A stretch of 64,000 nucleotides of DNA from CAYYAQ01 sp964469555 (lineage in GTDB: Bacteria; Planctomycetota; UBA1135; UBA2386). The notes under the pieces were generated by a model. The model searched no databases and was not told where the DNA came from. It saw nothing but the letters and a program-made list of their open reading frames with translations. Below are positions 1-8,796 of the stretch, in pieces. The position numbers and the translations under genes are program-made. Positions within the stretch are counted from its first letter, which is position 1. Each line of letters begins with the position of its first letter. Where the stretch lies: the NCBI GenBank assembly GCA_964469555.1, contig CAYYAQ010000003.1:33674-97673 (forward strand), in the 5' to 3' direction.

Positions 1-231
1 GAACCGGTAGGCGCTGTTGGGGTGGAGGCCTGCGGAATAGAGCACCGAACACGCTGAGGAGGCGGACAGGCCGCGGCTGAATCCCTGGGCGTTCCGACTC
101 GATGCCAGGTCGATACCGACAGTCAGCATCGTGGTGATGCCATCCGCGGCGGCGCGGGTCACCGCGGCAGTCGGGTCGTCGACCTCGCCGTCGGTGCGCA
201 GACCCAGGTGACAGTGGGTGTCGAAGATCAC
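1..231 (-). CDS. TatD family metal-dependent hydrolase, N-terminal part (cut by window edge)
   Basis: The first 77 codons of a gene that leaves the window. From a GTG start the protein begins V-I-F-D-T-H-C-H-L, which carries the HxH metal-binding pair (H6, H8) of TatD-type TIM-barrel nucleases. It continues with TTMLTVGIDLASS and a YSAGLHPN stretch, both typical of the family. An in-frame TAG lies seven codons before the GTG, so this is the only reasonable start. TatD proteins are Mg-dependent 3'-5' exonucleases or deoxyribonucleases in the cytoplasm. It lies 21 nt downstream of the HEAT-like membrane protein gene on the same strand and is probably co-transcribed with it. The C-terminal two thirds, including the other metal ligands, are outside the window. 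Confidence 0.85.
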   Translation of the reverse strand, partial: MIFDTHCHLGLRTDGEVDDPTAAVTRAAADGITTMLTVGIDLASSRNAQGFSRGLSASSACSVLYSAGLHPNSAYRF

Positions 232-252
232 CGAACGAATGTAGCGCGACCG

Positions 253-1302
253 CTACTTATCGGCGAAGTCGAACTGCTTCTTGTAGTCGTTGAGCTTCGC
301 TCGGATCCCCGCGTCGACTTCCTTCATGTCGACCTCCTTCAGGAACGGCACGGCATCCTGACCGAGGGCTTCGACGACGGCTACCATGCACTTGCGACGG
401 AAGAGGGGATTGGGCACCTGGCCTGGAACGGGCGCTTGCTGCCAGAACAGCTCCTTGATGCGGTTGGCGGACATGACGGACTTCATCCTGCCCAGCGCTT
501 CAACGCACCGTTGCACCGTGATCGTCTCGTAGTACTCGGTTCTTGTCAGCATCCGCAGGAGGGTCCTCTCCACCTCGGGATGACCCGTCGCCACGTAGTC
601 GTCGATGTAGTTGAACAGTTGCTTGGGGTGTAGCCCCGGAGTCTGGCTTCCGGCACGCTGACTCGGGTTGGTGTGTTTTTCGGCGAGCAGCTCGTGCAGG
701 ATCTCGCCGGCGATCTTCTTGTCGGCCAGCAGCAACTCGCTCGCGGCGAAGCGGCGCAGTCGAAGACTGACCGCGAACTCCTTGCCACGCAGCACGCGGG
801 CGAGGAGGTCCTTGCCCTTTGGAGGATCGGCGGACAGCGCGGCGATGAGGAGCCACTTGCGCAACTCGTCGTTGGTCGTCGCGTCCCCTCCGACACTCTG
901 CTCGGCGAGGAACGCGCTCTCGATCTGCGCGGAGGCGTCCGGGAGGAAGGACATGGTCTCGACGATGTCCTTCATGCGTTCGTCGACGAAGAACCGATCG
1001 TCCGAACCCGGCTTGCTCTTTTCCAACCACGGGGCCCAGTACTGCAGGTGCTCGAGCAAGAGCAGGAAGCCGGCGCCTTCGTACTTGGCCGTCGCGAAGT
1101 AACCCCACTCCCTCACGGAGTGTTGCAGGGCTCGCAATCGACCGTCGAGTTCATCGCGGGTCGCGTGGGCGTCGTGGACGAGGTACCCGGTGCCCGCGAG
1201 GTTCGCGATCAGGAGGGCCACCAGCAGGCCGGGGACCAGTCGCGCGGGATTGGGAGCGTTGGAAGTCGGGTTGGTTGTCATCTCGGCGCCTTTTATGCCC
1301 AT
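253..1302 (-). CDS. Membrane-anchored HEAT-like hypothetical protein
   Basis: A 349-aa protein of unknown function. One hydrophobic segment (about residues 22-42) near the N-terminus predicts a type II anchor with the rest outside the cytoplasm. Residues about 50-110 are helical. The remainder consists of degenerate paired helices resembling HEAT or armadillo repeats, for example around 235-275 (VERTLLRMLT...VQRCVEALGRMKS) and 300-335 (RRKCMVAVVEALG). No catalytic motif was seen. Two starts are possible: ATG at 1302 or the ATG seven codons later (1281). Codon use resembles its neighbours. The tatD-like gene follows 21 nt downstream. It may be a scaffold or protein-protein interaction module, but this is inference from fold class only. 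Confidence 0.7.
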   Translation of the reverse strand: MGIKGAEMTTNPTSNAPNPARLVPGLLVALLIANLAGTGYLVHDAHATRDELDGRLRALQHSVREWGYFATAKYEGAGFLLLLEHLQYWAPWLEKSKPGSDDRFFVDERMKDIVETMSFLPDASAQIESAFLAEQSVGGDATTNDELRKWLLIAALSADPPKGKDLLARVLRGKEFAVSLRLRRFAASELLLADKKIAGEILHELLAEKHTNPSQRAGSQTPGLHPKQLFNYIDDYVATGHPEVERTLLRMLTRTEYYETITVQRCVEALGRMKSVMSANRIKELFWQQAPVPGQVPNPLFRRKCMVAVVEALGQDAVPFLKEVDMKEVDAGIRAKLNDYKKQFDFADK

Positions 1303-1678
1303 CGCGGGGCGCCGTCACAACCGTTCGATTGTGAACGGCTCCCGGCGTGGGATTCCGCACACTCCGGAGCGCCTCGGAGAGCGTGTTCTTGGGGATGCCC
1401 TACCGGCCCATAACATCGTGCGGTAAAGGCTTTTGCGAATTGCGCTGGGGCGGATATGCCACGATTTCTGCGGTGGCGATCTCCCCGTCGCACGGCATGG
1501 AACTTGACCCTCCTGGCAGGTGCCCTGGCTCGACCCGAAATGGGGGCTCTAAAGCCCCTGTGTCCTGCTATCTTTGAGAGCCTGCCATCTTTGCGAGGAT
1601 GGCCCGTCCGCAGACTCCGAAACGGGCTAGGGCTCACGATCGTGTCCCCAAATCCCTGATCTACCCCTCGAGCATCTC
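1303..1678. other. Divergent intergenic region
   Basis: A 376-nt gap between the leftward HEAT-like gene and the rightward lipoprotein gene, so it must hold promoters for both. Visible structure: a small inverted repeat ccgttc/gaacgg (1321-1326 and 1333-1338) close to the leftward start, and a six-base-pair GC-rich hairpin with a 4-nt loop (1543-1548 and 1553-1558) without a T tract. No convincing protein-coding frame, RNA gene or known riboswitch was recognised. Confidence 0.5.
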
Positions 1679-4600
1679 ATGCTGATTCGCCCGCTCACCA
1701 TTCTCCTCGCCCTGAGCCTAACTCTCTTCTTCCCAGCGTGTTCTAGTAGTGGAACAAAGCCGGGGGAGACCGGGGTTTGTGGTTCGCAGCCCGGCAAGAA
1801 CCTGTTTTGCCTGACGTCCTGCAACCTGGGTTGCTCCCTGGCCGGGTGCAACATCAACAAGATCAGTCAGAACGAACCGATCGAGTTGATCTTCAACCAG
1901 GACGTCGACAAGTTCAGCGTGCCGCCGTACTCGACGAGCATCCTGCTGCGCACCGCGACGGGTGAAGAGCCCGTGGGCGATTGGCTCGTCAACGGGAACC
2001 GCGTGACCTTCTCTCCCGGCGTGTTGATCTCCGGCGCGAAGACGTTCTTCGGCTTCCGTCCGAACGAGACCTACCACCTCTACATGCCCGCGAGTATCGA
2101 CCAGCCCGACGTGATCCAGTCGATGGGTGGCGATCGACTCTCGACGCCGATCACGTGCACGCTCAACATCGGCAAGATCAAGGACCTCAACCAGGCGCGG
2201 CCAGCGGCGGAACTCATCGTCCCTCTGAAGCTCGCGAAGGGAGTGGACCTCGACACGGTGATCAAGATCGAGTTCAACGAAATCATCGATCCGGCGATCT
2301 TCGTGGGGATCACGCCCGAGACGAGCCCTATCCGCTACGTCGTGAAGGCTGCCACTCTCGACGCCGAGAAGAATGTCATCTGTCGATCGTCGTCCGAAGC
2401 CATTCTGCTTCCCGGTGAACCGCGCATGACGATCGATCCGGTCCGCAGGATCAGCACCGTGACCTTCAAGCCGAAGGAGAACTTGCCCGGCAAGAAGTGC
2501 GTCGAAATCCTGGTGACTTCCCAGGTCAAGGACCTCGCGGGAGTCCTCGCCCTCCCACACCTGATGTTCTTCACGACGAGGGACGTGGGCGTCCAGTCGT
2601 TCAATAACACGGAGGACTTCACCAGCAGCAAGTTCCTCGACAAGGAGCTTTCCGCCGGGACGTGGGGCAACGGCAAGCTCACGTTCAGCCCGATCGGGGG
2701 CTCAGGCAAGCACGGTGTGTTCGACCCGGCGCTCGGCAAGGACATCAGCGATCCGAAGATCAAGGTCGCGGTCTACGAGTGGGACCTGGACAAGCCTGGT
2801 GGCATCAAGATCCCGAAGATCTATACGACCACGGGCAAGGACGAGTTCGTCACCGACGGACGGTTCGAGTTCTCCAAGATGGAGATCCCCGACGGCGTCG
2901 AAGTCCACTTCATCGGCTCCCAACCCGCCCGCATCTGGGTGCGGGGCGCGGTTCGCATCGGCGGGCTGCTCGCCTCGAATGGCGAGTCCTTGCCGACAAT
3001 CGGTCGCCCGGGATCCGTACTCAGGTTGAAAGCGAAGTCAGCGCTGACCGGTGAGAAGGGTGGTCGCGCTGGCGCGATGGGCGGTTCCGGCGGTGACGGA
3101 GGCGACATGGGCGGTATGGCCGTCATCACGGCAGGCAACTTCGGCATCGGCACTGAGTACGAAATCGACGCCGTCGGAACCACGGACTTCACGAAGATCG
3201 GTGCGGCGAGCAACACCCTTGGCCTCGTCTTCAAGGCGACCGGTCGCGGCGTGGGGTCGGGCCGGGCGCGTTCCGGTCCGATTGTGCAGGCCGACGGATT
3301 CGTCACCGGATCCCATTACCGGATCCTGACCTTGGGAACGACCGACTTCAGGTTGATCGGTGCTGCGAACAACACGCTCGGCGAGGAGTTCACGGCGACA
3401 GGCCGCGGCGCTGGAACTGGCACCGCACGCCACCTGGACTTCGACGGCAAGCCGGGTCAGGACGTTAACTTCTACAACGAATCCTCGACCGTGCGCCACT
3501 TCTACGATGGCCAGTACAAGGGCTCGGGCGGGCGCGCCTCGCCGATGTGGCCGCCGTTGGGCTTCAACAACGCGATCAGCTACTCGTACTACTCCGTCAT
3601 CGCGCAGCACGCCAACCGGGGCGGGAGCGGTGGTGGCTTCACGTCGGCTGGCGGCGACGGATACACCCGCTGGATTGGCGCAAACTCTGTGAACGCCAAG
3701 TATCTCGCTCCCGGGAAGACTCCCGGCGGCAAGGGCGCCGCGTTCGCCTCGACGTTCCCCAACTACACGAACGGCTACACGCATCAGGACCACTTCGTGG
3801 CCGGTGGCGCCGGTGGCGGTGGTGGTGGGTCGTCGGCCGGCGGCGCGATCTTGAGCATTGTCGTCGACCGGTGGAAAGCCGGGCGCGCCGGCGGTGGCGG
3901 TGGTGGAGCCATGGCTCTGCGTATCGGCGGCGAGCTTGTGCTGCTGGCCTCTGGTCGACTTCAGGCCCTCGGCGGCGACGGAGCCTTCGACAACAGCAAC
4001 TTCGCCATCCGCGGTCTGATGACCCCGGGCGGCGGTGGCTCCGGTGGAGCATTGTTCCTGCAGGTCAATCAGGCCACCCGCAACGTGGGCTCGATCAGCG
4101 TCAAGGGCGGTATAGGCGGGAGGACCTTCGGCGGCCCTGGCGATCAGGTCTACGCCGGCATGGAGGCCTACGGTGGCGATGGCTCGAATGGCTTGCTCCA
4201 CTTCGAGACGACGCAGAGTCCCAATAGCTATTCGGTGGGCATCACGGTGCCGGCCAAGCCTCCGGTTTCCCTGCTCGATCCGGACGACAAGGACCTTGTG
4301 GTCACGATTCGCTCCCTCTGGTACGCCGCGAGTCTGCTGTTCCCGCCGGAATTCAAGCGCTACACGATCGAGGCGATCGTCGACAACCAGCGTCGGGTCT
4401 ACTCCGACGACAAGGAGGTCGGCAACCCGGCTGCCCCGCAGTACGACAAGGACTACGCGGGCCTGGCCAACAACGGCTCCCCGATCGTATTCGCTGTCCA
4501 GGGCGCGAAACTCGAACTCGACCCCGCGGGCCAGCTGGCTCCGAAGGCGAACACCGCCATCAAGCCGTTCCGCAAGTACGTCGGGGACCACTCGACGACC

Positions 4601-4714
4601 GAACCGACCCTCTTCGACGATGGTGCCACCGGCTACCGATTCGAACTCACTCTCGACCGCAGCCTCGGCAAGACGGTCGAGGTCAAGAAGGTCGTTGTCT
4701 ACTGGGATCTGTAG
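1679..4714 (+). CDS. Large glycine-rich surface lipoprotein with Ig-like domains
   Basis: A 1011-aa exported protein. The N-terminus is a lipoprotein signal with lipobox F-P-A-C (Cys21). A short Cys-rich block follows (FCLTSCNLGCSLAGC), then two Big_5-like bacterial Ig modules, roughly residues 60-165 and 175-310, each with an I-x-F-N-x-x-I/V-D strand pattern. Residues 440-800 are glycine-rich with GGGGGSGGA-type runs. Between about 485 and 584 sits a pair of phage-type repeats (separate entry). The C-terminal about 150 residues include VYSDDKEVGNPAAPQYDKDY, which is nearly identical in the next gene. It is a paralogue of that gene, 59 nt away, and probably arose by tandem duplication. Function unknown; likely an outer-surface structural or adhesive protein. 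Confidence 0.8.
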   Translation: MLIRPLTILLALSLTLFFPACSSSGTKPGETGVCGSQPGKNLFCLTSCNLGCSLAGCNINKISQNEPIELIFNQDVDKFSVPPYSTSILLRTATGEEPVGDWLVNGNRVTFSPGVLISGAKTFFGFRPNETYHLYMPASIDQPDVIQSMGGDRLSTPITCTLNIGKIKDLNQARPAAELIVPLKLAKGVDLDTVIKIEFNEIIDPAIFVGITPETSPIRYVVKAATLDAEKNVICRSSSEAILLPGEPRMTIDPVRRISTVTFKPKENLPGKKCVEILVTSQVKDLAGVLALPHLMFFTTRDVGVQSFNNTEDFTSSKFLDKELSAGTWGNGKLTFSPIGGSGKHGVFDPALGKDISDPKIKVAVYEWDLDKPGGIKIPKIYTTTGKDEFVTDGRFEFSKMEIPDGVEVHFIGSQPARIWVRGAVRIGGLLASNGESLPTIGRPGSVLRLKAKSALTGEKGGRAGAMGGSGGDGGDMGGMAVITAGNFGIGTEYEIDAVGTTDFTKIGAASNTLGLVFKATGRGVGSGRARSGPIVQADGFVTGSHYRILTLGTTDFRLIGAANNTLGEEFTATGRGAGTGTARHLDFDGKPGQDVNFYNESSTVRHFYDGQYKGSGGRASPMWPPLGFNNAISYSYYSVIAQHANRGGSGGGFTSAGGDGYTRWIGANSVNAKYLAPGKTPGGKGAAFASTFPNYTNGYTHQDHFVAGGAGGGGGGSSAGGAILSIVVDRWKAGRAGGGGGGAMALRIGGELVLLASGRLQALGGDGAFDNSNFAIRGLMTPGGGGSGGALFLQVNQATRNVGSISVKGGIGGRTFGGPGDQVYAGMEAYGGDGSNGLLHFETTQSPNSYSVGITVPAKPPVSLLDPDDKDLVVTIRSLWYAASLLFPPEFKRYTIEAIVDNQRRVYSDDKEVGNPAAPQYDKDYAGLANNGSPIVFAVQGAKLELDPAGQLAPKANTAIKPFRKYVGDHSTTEPTLFDDGATGYRFELTLDRSLGKTVEVKKVVVYWDL
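3131..3432 (+). repeat. Two tandem phage-type protein repeats inside the lipoprotein gene
   Basis: Residues about 485-531 and 540-584 of the preceding protein are two copies of one motif: Y-x-I-x-x-x-G-T-T-D-F-x-x-I-G-A-x-x-N-T-L-G-x-x-F-x-A-T-G-R-G-x-G-x-G-x-A. I recognise this pattern from structural and tail-associated proteins of marine phages and from other metagenomic surface proteins. That is a recollection, not a search result. The pair is absent from the tandem paralogue downstream, so it looks like a domain insertion or an expansion after duplication. Confidence 0.75.
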
Positions 4715-4773
4715 CCGTCGCCTCTGAACGAACCCGTATTACATACACCCCCCCCAAACCTAGTCTGACTCTC

Positions 4774-7458
4774 ATGCATCCTAGATCTATTATCAGCGCG
4801 TTGGCCTTGACCGCCCTCGCACTCGTCGGTTTTGGCTGTAGCGGCGGCGGCAGCGCGTCCGGTTTGAGCATCAAGGGGGCGTGCATGGACGGTGTGTTCT
4901 GCCTCACGAGTTGCAGCCTGGGTTGTACGAATCAAGGCTGTTCGGTGACGGACATCGCGCCCAACCAGCCGATTCGTCTCACGTTCAGTCAGCACGTCGA
5001 CCTGACGACCGTGGACTTCTCGACGATCTCCATCAAGACCGCGAGTGGCCGCACCCCAGAGGGCCGGTTCGTCGTCACGGGCAACATCGTCGAGTTCAAA
5101 CCGGAGATCAAGATCACCGGTGGCAAGACCGCTTTCGGTTTCATCGCCAACGAGACGTACCTGCTCAACCTCCCGGATGCGGGGGAGAGCGGCCAGGTGT
5201 TGAAGTCCATCTCCGGCAATGCGTTGTCCACGCCGCTGGTGTGCAGTCTTCGCGTGTCGCAGAAGGTCGTCGACATCGACGGCGCCCCGCCGAAGGGTCG
5301 GTTGATCACCCCGGTAGACGGCGCGACCAATGTTCCGAAGGACACCGTCATCGTTATCGAGTTCAGCGAGATCATCGACATCGCCCCGTTCCAGGGCGCG
5401 ACGACTCAGACGAGCCCGGTGCAGTACCTGATTCGCAAGACGAAGCAGAAGCCAGGTGGTGCTCCGAACGAGCGTGTGTGTGACCAGAACTCCAACCGTC
5501 AGACGTTGGAAGGCCTGCCGCAGGCGGAGAACGATCCGATTCGAGGGGTCACGACCGTGACCCTGCGACCGACGGTTCCGTTGCCCAGCCAGATTTGCAT
5601 CGAGGTCGTTGTGACAAGTCAGGTTCGCGACCTCTCGGGCAAGCCCGCCATCGAGAACAGCGAGAGCTTCACCACGCAGATCCTGGTCGCCGGCGAAGGC
5701 GAGATTCGCGAGCGGTTCAACACGGATGGACAGCTCGACAAGACGACTTCGAGTGGTCGCTGGAGTGGCGGCAAGGCCCTTCCGCCGCAGATCGGTGGCA
5801 CGGGCGTCCTCGGCGAGTTCAACATCAGCGCGGGCAAAGCCGATCCCGCCAACCCGAACCGCTACGTGTGGAACACCGACTCGCAGAAGATCCCGGGCGC
5901 GTTCACGCCGACTGGCAAGGACATCATCGTCACTGGCGGAATCTTCGAATTCACCCGATTCGTTCTCGGCGCGGACCTCACCATGGTGTTCGAAGGCTCG
6001 AACCCCGTGCAGATCCGCGTACGCGGCGAGGCCATCATCGAGGGTCGTATCCACGCGAACGCTCCGGTGGCGCTGTACTTCGCCGCTGCTCCGACTCCCG
6101 GGACGCCCGTTGAGTTCGGGCAGAATGGCACCCTCGGCAACTGTGGTGGTGCCAAGGGTGGTCAGGGCGGCGACTCGTGCCAGAACAAGGGCACCGGTCC
6201 CAAGTTCGCCGGTCGCGCGGGCGAGGTCGTGAGGCTTCCGAGCGGCAATGCCTACAAGGTCGAATCCGCTACTACCGGCGGCAAGGGCGGTCCGTTCTTC
6301 CCCGCGACGGGCGTGAACACCGACTACTGCGCGTTGACCGGCGTGTTCTGCGGCGTGGTCGGTACGGGTGGTGGTGGCGGGGGCTTCTCCCTGGTTGGGA
6401 AGAAGGGTTTCGTCACGCAGGATCCGTGCAACCTGGCCAGAAACCGGGGCGTCTCGGGCAACACCGGCGGCGGCACGTTTGACATCGGCTCCCTGAACCG
6501 TACGAACAAGACCGACCCGAACGGTTCGGTCAACTTCTACGGCGTCGGCGGATCGGGCGGCGGCGGTGGTGGTTCCCACCCGTTGCTCTCGCGCGGTTTC
6601 CCGTTCGACAAGTGGCTTCCCGGGAGTGCGGGAGCTGGCGGTGGTGGCATCGTCATCATCCGCGTCGGCGGAGACCTGACCATGAACGGCCAGGCCACGA
6701 TCCAGGTGAAGGGTGGCCGCGGCTACACCATCGACGCCGTGAGGCGCTTCCCCGAACCGAACGACAACCTCTTCAACGTTCCGACGCCTGGTGGCGGCGG
6801 TTCCGGTGGGGCCATCCTCTGCCAGGTGTTTGGCGCGACGAAAATGGCGGGCCTCCTCGACTGTTCCGGTGGCGACGGCGGCATCCTCGACAACTCCCCG
6901 ACGAACCAGTTCGGTCTCCGGGCCAAGGCTCGCGGTGGTGATGGTGGAGCCGGTTACTACCGTCTCGAGACACCGAATGGTCCGACCGTCATCGACATCG
7001 GCTCTGGCATCCCGGCCGCGAAGGCGGGGAACGGCGGAATCTTGACCGACTTCGAGTCCAAGGGCGTTTCCCAGTCGCTCTTCTACGCGACCAAGTTGAC
7101 GTTCCCACCGACCTTCCTGCGCTACACCCTGGAAGTCGAGATCAATGGCATCCGCAAGGTCTACTCGGACGACACCGAAGTCGGCAACCCGGCTGCCAAG
7201 CAGTACGACAAGGACTACGCGGGCGTTGCAGGCCCGAACGAGCCGGTTTATCTCCAGCTGCAGGGTGCCAAGGTCAGTACGGTGACCGGCAAGCCTGACC
7301 TCGTCACGCTTGGCCCATGGCGCGATTACGTAAATAGGAAGGGCAATCAGGGTCTCAACGACGACGAGGCTACCGGATGCCGTTTCCGTCTGACGTTCGA
7401 CTCGACCGGCACGACCTCGCTCGTGGTGAAGCGCGTCTCGGTGTTCTTCATCGAGTAG
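4774..7458 (+). CDS. Glycine-rich surface lipoprotein, paralogue of the preceding gene
   Basis: An 894-aa lipoprotein with lipobox G-F-G-C (Cys22). Its architecture matches the upstream neighbour: Cys-rich block FCLTSCSLGCTNQGC, two Ig-like modules (about 55-160 and 165-310), glycine-rich central part (about 420-730), and a conserved tail containing VYSDDTEVGNPAAKQYDKDY. It lacks the duplicated phage-type repeats of its neighbour. No catalytic motif was seen. The 59-nt intergenic spacer carries a run of C residues. Both genes may form one transcript. The role is unknown; by architecture it should sit on the cell surface or face the periplasm. Confidence 0.8.
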   Translation: MHPRSIISALALTALALVGFGCSGGGSASGLSIKGACMDGVFCLTSCSLGCTNQGCSVTDIAPNQPIRLTFSQHVDLTTVDFSTISIKTASGRTPEGRFVVTGNIVEFKPEIKITGGKTAFGFIANETYLLNLPDAGESGQVLKSISGNALSTPLVCSLRVSQKVVDIDGAPPKGRLITPVDGATNVPKDTVIVIEFSEIIDIAPFQGATTQTSPVQYLIRKTKQKPGGAPNERVCDQNSNRQTLEGLPQAENDPIRGVTTVTLRPTVPLPSQICIEVVVTSQVRDLSGKPAIENSESFTTQILVAGEGEIRERFNTDGQLDKTTSSGRWSGGKALPPQIGGTGVLGEFNISAGKADPANPNRYVWNTDSQKIPGAFTPTGKDIIVTGGIFEFTRFVLGADLTMVFEGSNPVQIRVRGEAIIEGRIHANAPVALYFAAAPTPGTPVEFGQNGTLGNCGGAKGGQGGDSCQNKGTGPKFAGRAGEVVRLPSGNAYKVESATTGGKGGPFFPATGVNTDYCALTGVFCGVVGTGGGGGGFSLVGKKGFVTQDPCNLARNRGVSGNTGGGTFDIGSLNRTNKTDPNGSVNFYGVGGSGGGGGGSHPLLSRGFPFDKWLPGSAGAGGGGIVIIRVGGDLTMNGQATIQVKGGRGYTIDAVRRFPEPNDNLFNVPTPGGGGSGGAILCQVFGATKMAGLLDCSGGDGGILDNSPTNQFGLRAKARGGDGGAGYYRLETPNGPTVIDIGSGIPAAKAGNGGILTDFESKGVSQSLFYATKLTFPPTFLRYTLEVEINGIRKVYSDDTEVGNPAAKQYDKDYAGVAGPNEPVYLQLQGAKVSTVTGKPDLVTLGPWRDYVNRKGNQGLNDDEATGCRFRLTFDSTGTTSLVVKRVSVFFIE

Positions 7459-7553
7459 TAGAAGCAGCCGAATCGGCGGAACTCGAGAGGCCGGACATCC
7501 GATCGCGGGTGCTCGGCCTCGTGCTTTGTGGCCCGGGCCGGTTCAATGTCACG

Positions 7554-8729
7554 ATGGACCAAGAGCGGGTTCAGAGATTTCGTGCCCGGTTCCTCTGGGT
7601 GGAACCAGCGCGTTGTTACGCACCCGGCGAGCTTCGCGTGTTGGGTGGACGCGTTGTGGGGGCAGGTCCAGCGCGCGGTGGGCGAATTCCCGCGCGGGCC
7701 ATCCTCCCGGGCCTGGTCGATGCGCACGTGCACCTGCAGATCTCACCACTCGCGCGGGCGAGGCGGCAGTTTCTTCCGTGGGTTCAAGACGTGATGCGAA
7801 TTCGTTCTGAGAGCGCCGTCGCGGATCATGCAAGGCTCGCCGTCGCCGCGATCCGTTCGCTGCTTGCCGACGGGGTCACGGCGGTTGGCGAAGTCGATTC
7901 GACCGGTCTCTCCCCACAGGTGCTGCGCGAGTTCCCGGTGGGTGGTGTGTGCTACCAGGAACTCACTGGGTTCCACCTCGGCGGAGCCGCGTCATCGGAT
8001 CTCGTGAGACGCAGAGAAACGCCGGGCTCGCGACACTGCCGGTCCGGTCTCTCGCCGCACGCGCCGTACTCCGTCTCCCGAGCCCTCTTTCGCGCGGCGC
8101 GTGCGCGTCGCGTCCCCCTCGCAGTGCACGTTGCGGAGACGCTCGAAGAGGTCCAGTTCCTCCGGCGTGGAAGCGGTCCGTTTCGCGAACTCCTCGAGAG
8201 TTTGGGTCGGCTCCCCGATGGCTATCGACCGCCCGGCATCGGTCCGGTCGCGCTGCTGGACCGTTTCGGACTCTTGTCGGAGAGTACCGCGTTGATCCAC
8301 TGCCAGCACATGACTCGCGAGGAGGCCAGCCTGGTAAACCGGCGGCGGGCACCCGTCGTCGTGTGTCCAGGTACCATCGACTACTTTCGACGGACCCCAC
8401 CGCCGGTTCCCGCGTGGCTGAAGGCGGGGATCCGGGTTGGGCTGGGCACCGACTCCCTCGCGAGCAATACGCGCATGTCCCTCAGGCACGAGTTGACGCT
8501 GGCGCGTCGGATGTGGCCCTCGCTGTCCCCCGAGACATTGTTGTCGATGGCTACGGTTCACGGTGGCGCCGCGCTCCGATCACGAGGGCTGGGCACGCTG
8601 CGGCGAGGTGCGCCGGCGAGCTTCGTCACGCTACCGTTCGATCGAGATGTCCAGACATGTATCGAGGCGTTCACGACGGGCGAACTGGCACCGGACGGAG
8701 TCTTCTTGCGCGGAACCAGGATCCCGTAG
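7554..8729 (+). CDS. Amidohydrolase family protein (deaminase-like)
   Basis: About 391 aa from an ATG at 7554. Metal-dependent hydrolase fold of the chlorohydrolase/deaminase branch: G-L-V-D-A-H-V-H-L (His58, His60), S-P-H-A-P-Y-S, A-V-H-V-A-E, I-H-C-Q-H, and G-L-G-T-D-S-L-A-S-N near the C-terminus with the metal/catalytic Asp. The SPHAPYS and GTDS motifs are shared with aminofutalosine deaminase (MqnX) and related purine-type deaminases, so a role in futalosine-type menaquinone synthesis is possible but unproven. Translation could also begin at an in-frame GTG at 7510. It starts 95 nt after the lipoprotein gene and is followed by the NrnA-like gene. Cytoplasmic. Confidence 0.8.
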   Translation: MDQERVQRFRARFLWVEPARCYAPGELRVLGGRVVGAGPARGGRIPARAILPGLVDAHVHLQISPLARARRQFLPWVQDVMRIRSESAVADHARLAVAAIRSLLADGVTAVGEVDSTGLSPQVLREFPVGGVCYQELTGFHLGGAASSDLVRRRETPGSRHCRSGLSPHAPYSVSRALFRAARARRVPLAVHVAETLEEVQFLRRGSGPFRELLESLGRLPDGYRPPGIGPVALLDRFGLLSESTALIHCQHMTREEASLVNRRRAPVVVCPGTIDYFRRTPPPVPAWLKAGIRVGLGTDSLASNTRMSLRHELTLARRMWPSLSPETLLSMATVHGGAALRSRGLGTLRRGAPASFVTLPFDRDVQTCIEAFTTGELAPDGVFLRGTRIP

Positions 8730-8796
8730 CCCAAAGTGGTTCAGGCTAGCCTGCCCGGTTAGTATCCTCTGCGACTCGTATCCGCTTGACAGCCAC

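Noticed and set aside
1543..1558. 6-bp GC-rich hairpin upstream of the first lipoprotein as a riboswitch or attenuator
   Set aside because: Too short and without conserved riboswitch sequence or T tract.
1718..2560. 280-aa minus-strand frame inside the first lipoprotein
   Set aside because: Antisense shadow of a clear lipoprotein gene; rich in Arg/Asp/Val with no motif.
3038..4591. 517-aa minus-strand frame
   Set aside because: Mirrors the glycine-rich region; low complexity from GC-rich codons on the other strand.
4699..6579. 626-aa minus-strand frame
   Set aside because: Antisense of the second lipoprotein; no start context, domain or signal peptide.
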